From: Mangrovicoccus ximenensis
GTDB lineage: Bacteria > Pseudomonadota > Alphaproteobacteria > Rhodobacterales > Rhodobacteraceae
Reading direction: 5' to 3'
Assembly (NCBI RefSeq): GCF_003056725.1
Contig: NZ_QBKZ01000025.1
Span: 1-43,335, forward strand
Length of the DNA stretch: 43,335 nucleotides
Below are positions 37,022-43,335 of this stretch, one piece after another. The notes under the pieces are model-generated. The model had not been told where the DNA came from, did no database searches, and was given only the letters and a program-made list of their open reading frames with translations. The position numbers and the translations under genes are program-made. Within the stretch, counting starts at the first letter, position 1. Every line of letters begins with the position of its first letter.

Positions 37022-37987
37022 ATGCGATTGCTTCCTGCCCTGGCTGCGCTGATGCTGTGCCTTGCCGCTCCGGCCGGAGCGGTGACGGTGAAGGACAGTT
37101 TCGGCGGCTCGGCCACGCCTCTGGCCCTGTCCGCCTCGCTGGGCGCCCATGCCGATTTCGACGCCGTCGCCCGGCTGCGGCTTTCGGGGGGCGGCATCTG
37201 CTCCGGCGCGCTGATCTCTCCCACGGCGGTGCTGACCGCGCGCCATTGCGCCGATGCGGGCGGGGCGTCGAGCTGGAGTGCCGAGTTCCGTTCCGGCGGC
37301 GCGACAACCGGCACCGGCGTCGCGTCGATCGCTGCGCTTGCCCCCGATCCCGCCGACCCGGGCGACTATTTCAACGGCACCGACCTCGCGGTCTTCCGCC
37401 TGTCCTCGCCGGTCACCGGGATCGACCCGCTTCTGGTGCTGGGCGACGACCCGCTGACCGAGAGCTTCGCCATGGTCGGCTGGGGACGCTACGGTACCGG
37501 CAGCAGCGGCGCGACGCTGGGGCCGGGCACCGGCCGCCGCGGCTTCGCGCTCAACATGCTCGAGGGCTATACCCGGGACTCGGCCGACGCGCTGGCGCTG
37601 CTGCTGGCCGATTTCGACAGGGAGGACGGGAGCGGGAACACGCTGCTCACTGCGCTCGATCCGCCTTTGGCGAGCGACGCTGCTCCGCTGGGCTACGAGG
37701 GCCTGATCGCGCCGGGCGACAGCGGCGGTCCGATGCTGGTGCTGCGGGAGGGGAAATGGGTGGTGGCCGGGGTCGTGACCGGCATTCTCGGCTATGACGG
37801 CAGCGCGGACAGCGATTACGGCGATGTCGGCGTCTGGACGGCGCTCGGCTCATCCGCCGCCCGCGGCCTGGTCGGCGATGCGGGCGGGAATTATTACGCG
37901 GCAACGGTGCCGCTGCCCTTTCCTGTGGCGATGCTCGGCGCAGCCTGTGCCGGGCTCGTTCTGCTCGGGCGGCGGTCTCAGCCGTAG
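37022..37987 (+). CDS. trypsin-like serine protease with VPLPA-type C-terminal sorting signal
   Basis: 321-residue secreted S1-family protease. Signal peptide MRLLPALAALMLCLAAPAGA; catalytic His in TARHCAD, Asp in NGTDLAVFRL and Ser in APGDSGGPMLV. The C-terminus reads VPLPFPVAMLGAACAGLVLL followed by GRRS, the VPLPA-CTERM pattern (short motif, membrane helix, basic end) of exosortase-type substrates. Export and cleavage of the tail are inferred. AGGA precedes the ATG at 37022. The stop overlaps the convergent map gene by 10 bases. Confidence 0.88.
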   Translation: MRLLPALAALMLCLAAPAGAVTVKDSFGGSATPLALSASLGAHADFDAVARLRLSGGGICSGALISPTAVLTARHCADAGGASSWSAEFRSGGATTGTGVASIAALAPDPADPGDYFNGTDLAVFRLSSPVTGIDPLLVLGDDPLTESFAMVGWGRYGTGSSGATLGPGTGRRGFALNMLEGYTRDSADALALLLADFDREDGSGNTLLTALDPPLASDAAPLGYEGLIAPGDSGGPMLVLREGKWVVAGVVTGILGYDGSADSDYGDVGVWTALGSSAARGLVGDAGGNYYAATVPLPFPVAMLGAACAGLVLLGRRSQP

Positions 37988-38790
37988 GTCGGGTGGAACT
38001 TGCCGGCGGGAGACAGCGTGAAGATCTCGCAGCCATCCGCGGTGACGCCGATCGAATGCTCGAACTGCGCGGACAGCGACCGGTCGCGGGTCACGGCGGT
38101 CCAGTCGTCGGGCAGGATCTTGGTCTCGGGACGGCCGAGGTTCACCATCGGCTCGATGGTGAAGAACATGCCTTCCTCGAGCACCGGACCGGAGCCCGGA
38201 CGGCCGTAATGCAGCACGTTCGGCGGCGCATGGAACACCCGGCCGAGGCCGTGGCCGCAGAAATCGCGCACGACGCTCATCCGGTGGCCTTCGACGAAGC
38301 TCTGGATCGCATGGCCGATATCGCCGAAGGTGGCGCCCGGGCGGACGACCTCGATGCCCTTCATCAGCGAGTCATGCGTGACCTGGATCAGCCGCTCGGT
38401 CTTGCGCGACAGCTTTCCGGCCACGTACATCCGGCTGGTATCGCCGTACCAGCCATCGACGATCACGGTGACGTCGATGTTCAGGATGTCGCCGTCCTTC
38501 AGCACTTTCGCCCCCGGGATCCCGTGGCAGACCACGTGATTGACCGAGATGCAGCTGGCGTGCTGATAGCCCTTGTAGCCGATCGTCGCCGACACGCCCT
38601 CGGAGCGCTCGATATGGTCGGTGATGGCCTGGTCGATCTCGGCGGTGGTGGCGCCGGGCACGATCAGCGGCGCAACCTCGTCAAGGATTTCTGCGGCCAG
38701 CTTGCCGGCCTTGTGCATTCCGGCGAAATCGGCGGGCTCGTGAATCCGAATCCCGTCGCGTGTCAGTCGCCCGCGGCTCTGTCCTTCCAA
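37978..38790 (-). CDS. map: methionine aminopeptidase, type I
   Basis: 270-residue metalloenzyme removing N-terminal Met. The five metal ligands lie in NIDVTVIVDGWYGDTSRMY (two Asp), FCGHGLGRVFHAPP (His), TIEPMVNLG (Glu) and QFEHSIGVT (Glu); the substrate His is in YQHASCISVNHVVCHGIPG. The best start is TTG at 38790, 8 bases after GAAGGAG, giving EGQSRGRLTRDGIRIHEP as in relatives. No ATG lies in front of the conserved region in that frame. Use of TTG could keep expression low. Confidence 0.94.
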   Translation of the reverse strand: MEGQSRGRLTRDGIRIHEPADFAGMHKAGKLAAEILDEVAPLIVPGATTAEIDQAITDHIERSEGVSATIGYKGYQHASCISVNHVVCHGIPGAKVLKDGDILNIDVTVIVDGWYGDTSRMYVAGKLSRKTERLIQVTHDSLMKGIEVVRPGATFGDIGHAIQSFVEGHRMSVVRDFCGHGLGRVFHAPPNVLHYGRPGSGPVLEEGMFFTIEPMVNLGRPETKILPDDWTAVTRDRSLSAQFEHSIGVTADGCEIFTLSPAGKFHPTYG

Positions 38791-38970
38791 GAAACCAGCT
38801 CCTTCTGTGTCGGGAAGAAGTGATAGAGCAAAGCGCCGGAAGGTGCCAGTGCTCGAATCGCGCCCGTGTCGCGCTGCAGCATGGAAAGCGCCGGTCTCCG
38901 GGGCGTGCCGGTCCGGCTGTTTTCCGCCGGTGATGCGCTCTGCGCATGCATCCCTGTTTCGGGAGGTCAG

Positions 38971-39046
38971 TGGTGAGCCGTACAGGATTCGAACCTGTGA
39001 CCCACTGATTAAAAGTCAGTTGCTCTACCAACTGAGCTAACGGCCC
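38971..39046 (-). tRNA. tRNA-Lys (anticodon UUU)
   Basis: 76 bases including encoded CCA. The 5' arm GGGCCGT pairs with ACGGCTC (one G-T), the D arm is AGCTCAGTTGGTAGAGC, the anticodon loop CTTTTAA sits between ACTGA and TCAGT, and the T arm is CAGGTTCGAATCCTG. All stems are intact. Preceded by a good promoter at 39062-39090. Confidence 0.97.
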
Positions 39047-39061
39047 ACTCTGTGAGGCCGC

Positions 39062-39090
39062 TCTCTACGGATTGCGTCCGGGGGGGTCAA
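39062..39090 (-). promoter_or_regulatory. sigma-70 promoter of tRNA-Lys
   Basis: On the minus strand TTGACC and TAGAGA are separated by exactly 17 bases; predicted start of transcription falls about 8-10 bases before the tRNA. Confidence 0.7.
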
Positions 39091-39178
39091 TGGCCGATTT
39101 CGAAATTTCCGAAGTTTTTTGCGGCGGCGCAGAAGCGGCCTGTGGATATTCGCCTCGGGCAGGCGTATATCGCGCCGC

Positions 39179-40009
39179 ATGCGCGACACTTCCGAGAACA
39201 GTTTGCCCTTCCTGAAAATGCACGGGGCCGGGAACGACTTTGTCATCATCGACAGTCGGGGCCGGTCCGCGCGCGTGACCGAGGCCCTGGCCCGCGCGGT
39301 CGGCGACCGCCACCGCGGCGTCGGCTTCGATCAGCTGGCCGAGATCCGCGACGGCGAGGACAGCGACATCTGCCTCGATTTCTGGAACTCGGACGGCAGC
39401 CGGGCGGGGGCCTGCGGGAACGCGACCCGCTGCGTCGCCGATCTGGTGATGACCGGGCTCGGGCGCGATGCGGTGAGCATCCGCACGATGCGCGGGCTCC
39501 TTCATGCCGAGCGCCGCGGCGGCGCGGTCTGGGTCAACATGGGCGCGCCGCAGCTCGACTGGCAGGATGTGCCGCTGGCGCGGGAGATGGACGTGACCGC
39601 GCTGCCGCTGGCAGGCGATCCGGTGGCGGTCGGCATGGGCAATCCCCATGCGGTGCATTTCGTCGCCGATGCCGAAGCCGTCGATCTGGAAGGGCAGGGG
39701 CCGGGGGTCGAGCATGATCCGCTGTTCCCCGAGCGCACCAATGTCGAATACGCGAGCCTGATCGCGCCGGACCATCTGCGGATGCGGGTCTGGGAGCGCG
39801 GCACCGGCGTCACGCTGGCCTGCGGCTCGGGCGCCTGCGCCACCGCCGTGGCCGCCAACCTGCGCGGGCTGACCGGAAAGACGGTGGCGCTCGATCTCGA
39901 TGGCGGCCGGCTGCTGGTGGATTGGCGCGCGGACGGCGTCTGGCTCTCGGGCCCGGTCGCCTATGTCTTCGCGGCGGAATTCGACACGTCCTTCCTGGAG
40001 GCCGTGTGA
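39179..40009 (+). CDS. dapF: diaminopimelate epimerase
   Basis: 276-residue PLP-independent racemase converting LL- to meso-diaminopimelate for lysine and peptidoglycan. Catalytic cysteines are in GACGNATRC and [11 protein letters not shown]. Other family features are [36 protein letters not shown] and the [10 protein letters not shown] segment. The ATG at 39179 gives [16 protein letters not shown]. Its stop overlaps the mtaB start (TGATG), so the two are coupled. Confidence 0.96.
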   Translation: MRDTSENSLPFLKMHGAGNDFVIIDSRGRSARVTEALARAVGDRHRGVGFDQLAEIRDGEDSDICLDFWNSDGSRAGACGNATRCVADLVMTGLGRDAVSIRTMRGLLHAERRGGAVWVNMGAPQLDWQDVPLAREMDVTALPLAGDPVAVGMGNPHAVHFVADAEAVDLEGQGPGVEHDPLFPERTNVEYASLIAPDHLRMRVWERGTGVTLACGSGACATAVAANLRGLTGKTVALDLDGGRLLVDWRADGVWLSGPVAYVFAAEFDTSFLEAV

Positions 40010-41090
40010 TGGACGCGCCCGTGCCCAAATTCACCACGCTTGGCTGCCGCCTCAACGCCTACGAGACCGAGGCGATGAAGGAACTGGCGCAATCCGCCGG
40101 GCTGGGCGAGACCGTCGTGGTCAATACCTGCGCGGTGACCGCCGAGGCGGTGCGCAAGTCCCGCCAGGAGATCCGCCGCCTGCGCCGCGAGAACCCGAAC
40201 GCGAAGGTCGTGGTGACGGGCTGCGCCGTGCAGACCGACCCCGACAGCTTCTCCGCCATGGAGGAGGTCGATTTCGTCGTCGGCAATACCGAGAAGATGC
40301 AGCCCGAGACCTGGCGCGGCATGGCGGCCGATTTCATCGGCGAGACCGAGCGCGTGCAGGTCGACGACATCATGTCGGTGACCGAGACCGCCGGACACCT
40401 GATCGACGGCTTCGGCACGCGGTCGCGCGCCTATGTCCAGGTGCAGAACGGCTGCGACCACCGCTGCACCTTCTGCATCATTCCCTTCGGCCGCGGCAAT
40501 TCCCGGTCGGTTCCCGCAGGCGTCGTGGTCGACCAGATCCGGCGGCTGGTGGCCAAGGGGTACAACGAGGTGGTGCTGACCGGGGTCGACCTGACCTCCT
40601 GGGGTGCGGACCTGCCCGCGGCGCCGAAGCTCGGCGACCTGGTGATGCGCATCCTGAAGCTGGTGCCCGAGCTGCCGCGGCTGCGCATCTCCTCGATCGA
40701 CTCGATCGAGGTGGACGAGAACCTGATGCGCGCCATCGCCGAGGAAGAGCGGCTGATGCCGCATCTGCACCTGTCGCTGCAGGCCGGGGACGACATGATC
40801 CTGAAGCGGATGAAGCGCCGCCACCTGCGCGATGACGCGATCCGCTTCTGCGAGGAGGCGCGCCGCCTGCGCCCCGACATGACCTTCGGCGCCGACATCA
40901 TCGCCGGTTTCCCGACCGAAACCGAGGAGATGTTCCTCAACTCGCTCAGGCTGGTGGAGGAGTGCAACCTGACCTGGCTGCATGTCTTCCCCTACAGCCC
41001 GCGCGAAGGCACGCCCGCCGCGCGGATGCCCGCTGTCGACGGCCGCGCGATCAAGGACCGGGCCGCCCGGCTGCGGGCCGCCGGCCGGGC
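40009..41090 (+). pseudogene. mtaB: tRNA t6A37 methylthiotransferase MtaB, 3' truncated
   Basis: Radical-SAM methylthiotransferase that makes ms2t6A at tRNA position 37. Visible: TLGCRLNAYETEAM and VVVNTCAVTAEAV with the auxiliary cluster cysteines, VVVTGCAVQTDP, and the radical-SAM triad NGCDHRCTFCIIP. Also present are VVLTGVDLTSWG, HLHLSLQAGDDMILKRMKR and the ADIIAGFPTET segment. The product is cut at about residue 360 (KDRAARLRAAG) just before the C-terminal TRAM-type region; complete MtaB has about 420 residues. Confidence 0.92.
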
Positions 41091-41384
41091 CCCGCAGCGC
41101 GGCCGCCGCCGCCTTCGCTGGCGGCCGCGGTCGTCACCTTCCTGTCGATGTCCGGCGACACGCTGGCGGTCTTCGTGCCGCTCTTCGCCGATACCCGCGA
41201 ACCGCTCGAGCCCTTGGTGCTGTGCGGCGCGCTGCTGTCGATGGCGGGGATGATGGGGCTGAGCCGCCTGGCGCGGCATGGCGGCGAACGGCTCGCTCCG
41301 TGGACGGAGCGGGCCGAGAGGGCGATGCCCTTCGTGATGATCGGCCTCGGCTGCTACGTCATTTCGAACAGCCTGACCGATTGA
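41091..41384 (+). pseudogene. cadmium-resistance-type transporter, 3' fragment
   Basis: The last 90 or so residues of a membrane protein: AAVVTFLSMSGDTLAVFVPL, LVLCGALLSMAGMMGLSRLA and MPFVMIGLGCYVISNS. Three hydrophobic segments in this order and 'T..GD.LAVFVPLF' resemble the CadD family of cadmium resistance transporters. The N-terminus is missing; mtaB precedes it in a different frame. Identity is moderate. Confidence 0.6.
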
Positions 41385-41393
41385 GCTTTGCCG

Positions 41394-42119
41394 TCAGGCG
41401 GTGCGGCGGCGCAGTCCGGCAAGACCCGCCAGCCCGCCCAGCACGAGGCCGAAGGGCAGGGCTGCGGCGGGAAGCGGAACCGCGGCCAGCTGCAGGTCGC
41501 CGGGGCGGACCGTGTCGGTATCCGCGATGAAATTCCAGCTGGTGCCGGAGGCCAGTCCGCCGCCTGCCGTGCCGCTGAAATCGAGCGTCAGCTGGGTGAA
41601 GAGGTCGCCGGCCGCGGCGGCGCCGCCGACGGAAACGATGCCGGAATAGGTGGCCGCGACAGTTCCGTCGAGGATGGTGTCGCCGGTCTCCGTGACCGTG
41701 CGTCCCAGGCTGGAACCGGGTGTTCCCACGCGCCCGCCATTCGTGAGGTCGAAGACCGAATTGGCGTCGGCAAGGTCGATGGCAAGCGAGACCAGGGCGG
41801 TGCCGGCGGTGTTGGTGATGATGAACGGCCGCCGGTAGGTGGAACCCGCCATCGCGAGGCCGAAATCGAAGTCGGCGAGCGGCAGCGCGCTGCGCGTGGC
41901 GCGGGTCGCCGCCAGGGTGCCGGTCTGCGAAACGCCATCGGCGAAGGTTGCGGTGACCGTGGCGCCTGCCAGCGTAGCTCCGTTGACGCTGTCGGCGAAG
42001 ATGCCCTGCACGCTGTCGTAGCGGGCCGCGCTATCGGTGGACGTGGTCACGGTGGCGGCGGCAAGAGGAGCGGCGAGCAGCGAAAGCGCCGCGAGGGCGG
42101 GCTAAAGCAGAGGAGTCAT
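41394..42119 (-). pseudogene. VPLPA-CTERM exported protein, interrupted by TAG in its signal peptide
   Basis: From the ATG at 42119 (GAGG upstream) the frame reads MTPLL, a TAG codon at 42104-42102, then PALAALSLLAAPLAAA, a convincing signal peptide core and cleavage region, then about 215 residues ending in VPLPAAALPFGLVLGGLAGL plus RRRTA. The mature part is Thr/Ala/Gly-rich with beta-strand character (TVTATFADGVSQTGTLAAT) and no known domain. The frame is intact on both sides of the TAG; AAG (Lys), expected in a signal n-region, differs by one base. The start used by an automatic caller at 42050 lacks any signal peptide. Confidence 0.75.
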
Positions 42120-42124
42120 GAATA

Positions 42125-42168
42125 GCCTCGGTACAGAACACGTTACGATGATAATGGTTAACCGAGGC
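42125..42168 (-). promoter_or_regulatory. inverted repeat covering the ribosome site of the VPLPA-CTERM gene
   Basis: GCCTCGGT (42168-42161 on the minus strand) and ACCGAGGC (42132-42125) form a perfect 8-bp stem with a 28-base, AT-rich loop. The 3' arm contains the GAGG just before the start codon, so folding would hide the ribosome site, provided transcription starts upstream. Confidence 0.45.
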
Positions 42169-42274
42169 AGATTGCTTTCGCGATGGAAACATTTTCCGCG
42201 CCCGTGCCGGTCGGCGGCCCGTCGCTGATGGTTAGGCTGCGATGCAGCATTTTTGGGCGCGGGGCCGAAGATGC

Positions 42275-42296
42275 GGGCGGCCGTGGATGGCCGCCC
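42275..42296. repeat. GC-rich hairpin after mnmA
   Basis: GGGCGGCC, loop GTGGAT, GGCCGCCC: perfect 8-bp stem 8 bases after the mnmA stop. No T run, so at most a weak terminator. Confidence 0.45.
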
Positions 42297-42304
42297 GGGA
42301 CGGG

Positions 42305-43335
42305 TCAGTGCCCGCGCCAGATCCAGCCGCCGCCGAGGACGCGGGAGCTGTCCGGCTGGTAGAGCACGCAGGCCTGGCCGGGGCTCACGCCTTCCTCGGG
42401 CGTCAGCAGCTCGACCTCTGCTTCGGTCTCGCTGATCGGACGCAGGATCGCGGGCCGCGGCGGGCGGGTGGAGCGCACCTTGGCCGCGACCTCCCATTCG
42501 GCGCGGTCGGTCACCTTGCCGTCGCCCAGCCAGTTCAGCTCGCGGATCGGCACCCGGCGGGTGGCCAAGGCTTCCTTCGGGCCGACCACGACCTGGCGCG
42601 CATCCGGGTCGAGCTTGACGACATAGAGCGGCGTGTCGAGCCCGCCGATGCCGAGGCCCCGGCGCTGGCCGATCGTGTAGTGGATCACGCCGCGATGGGT
42701 GCCGAGCACGTTGCCTTCCATGTCGACGATGTCGCCCGGATCGGCCGCGTTGGGGCGCAGCTTCTCGATCACGGCGGCATAGTTTCCGTCCGGCACGAAG
42801 CAGATGTCCTGGCTGTCGGGCTTGTCGGCCACCATCAGCCCGTATTTCTGCGCCAGCGCGCGGGTCTCGGCCTTGGAACTCAGATGCCCGAGCGGGAATC
42901 GCAGGTAGTCGAGCTGGTCCGGCGTCGTCGAGAACAGGAAATAGCTCTGGTCGCGCTGCGGGTCGGCCCCGGCATGCAGCTCCGCGCCGTTGCCGCCCAT
43001 GATCCGCTGGATGTAGTGGCCGGTCGCCATGCAGTCGGCCTCGAGGTCCTTGGCGGTTTCCAGAAGGTCGCGGAACTTGACCCGCTCGTTGCAGCGGATG
43101 CAGGGCACCGGGGTCGCGCCGGCAAGGTAGCTGTCGGCGAATTCGTCGATCACCGCATCCTTGAAGATGTTTTCGTAATCAAGGACATAATGCGGGAATC
43201 CCAGGTCCTCGGCGACGCGGCGCGCGTCATGGATGTCGCGCCCGGCGCAGCAGGCGCCCTTTTTGGCGAGCGCGGCGCCATGGTCGTAGAGCTGCAGCGT
43301 CACGCCGATGACGTCATAGCCCTGCTCGTGCAGGA
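42305..43335 (-). CDS. mnmA: tRNA 2-thiouridylase MnmA (partial, 5' end outside window)
   Basis: Enzyme putting sulfur on U34 of tRNA-Lys, -Glu and -Gln. 343 residues are visible; the frame is open to the window edge, missing about 25-40 N-terminal residues with the PP-loop SGGVDSS motif. Visible catalytic cysteines: [12 protein letters not shown] region, [11 protein letters not shown] and [12 protein letters not shown]. Other family features are [27 protein letters not shown] and a C-terminal beta barrel ending in [11 protein letters not shown]. Confidence 0.95.
   Translation of the reverse strand, partial: LHEQGYDVIGVTLQLYDHGAALAKKGACCAGRDIHDARRVAEDLGFPHYVLDYENIFKDAVIDEFADSYLAGATPVPCIRCNERVKFRDLLETAKDLEADCMATGHYIQRIMGGNGAELHAGADPQRDQSYFLFSTTPDQLDYLRFPLGHLSSKAETRALAQKYGLMVADKPDSQDICFVPDGNYAAVIEKLRPNAADPGDIVDMEGNVLGTHRGVIHYTIGQRRGLGIGGLDTPLYVVKLDPDARQVVVGPKEALATRRVPIRELNWLGDGKVTDRAEWEVAAKVRSTRPPRPAILRPISETEAEVELLTPEEGVSPGQACVLYQPDSSRVLGGGWIWRGH

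Overview
The window is GC-rich, densely coded DNA of an alphaproteobacterium, most likely of the Rhodobacteraceae. This is inferred from gene types and local orders typical of that family: ccmF-ccmH followed by an enoyl-CoA hydratase, E2-lpd with lipoyl domains on the E3, moxR/DUF58 opposite a DUF1285 gene, dnaG-rpoD, nrdR-ribD, lpoA/rsmI/yraN/gshB convergent with comM, clpP-clpX, dapF-mtaB, and proteins with VPLPA-type C-terminal sorting signals.

The dominant structural fact is that the window is a mosaic. At eight places two unrelated genes are cut in mid-domain and joined, often tail to tail: near 2.9 kb (ccmF | hypothetical membrane protein), 6.475 kb (pyruvate dehydrogenase E2 | ABC ATPase), 16.93 kb (nicB | DUF58), 23.565 kb (small membrane protein | dnaG), 30.07 kb (ribD | lpoA), 32.67 kb (comM | arsR), about 36.73 kb (unknown | rsmD) and 41.09 kb (mtaB | cadmium-resistance-type transporter). 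Between the joins each block is ordinary and syntenic. A chimeric assembly or end-to-end joining of contigs is the simplest reading; real rearrangement is the alternative. Gene order across joins should not be trusted. A single-base frameshift in gshB and in-frame TAG codons in two other genes add to the number of broken genes.

Layout: 1-2.9 kb, end of a family-5 solute-binding protein, a PaaG-type hydratase and the cytochrome c maturation genes ccmH and ccmF'. 2.9-6.5 kb, a disrupted membrane protein, an E3 dehydrogenase with two N-terminal lipoyl domains, and E2'. 6.5-16.9 kb, the accessory block: a LacI regulator divergent from an ABC ATPase around a perfect 16-bp operator, then a nicotinate catabolic cluster. 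That cluster is a minus-strand operon nicE-nicD-nicX-nicF plus a flavin reductase, closed by a strong terminator, with a TetR gene, a MarR gene and divergent nicA-nicB'. NicAB hydroxylates nicotinate. NicX opens the 2,5-dihydroxypyridine ring, NicD deformylates, NicF deamidates, and NicE isomerises maleate to fumarate. The monooxygenase NicC that links 6-hydroxynicotinate to 2,5-dihydroxypyridine is not in the window. 16.9-19.8 kb, a DUF58'-GIY-YIG-MoxR operon with stop/start overlaps, and DUF1285. 20.6-23.6 kb, polA. 23.6-30.1 kb, dnaG', rpoD, an unrecognised two-gene operon, a YjbQ-type protein, a lipoprotein, nrdR and ribD'. 30.1-32.7 kb, lpoA', rsmI, yraN, gshB and comM'. 32.7-36.7 kb, arsR', clpP, clpX, a RidA protein and a secreted protein. 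36.7-41.1 kb, rsmD', a trypsin-like protease, map, tRNA-Lys, dapF and mtaB'. 41.1-43.3 kb, a transporter tail, an amber-interrupted VPLPA-CTERM protein and mnmA (5' end outside the window).

Identifications rest on reading motifs and family resemblance; no database search was possible.
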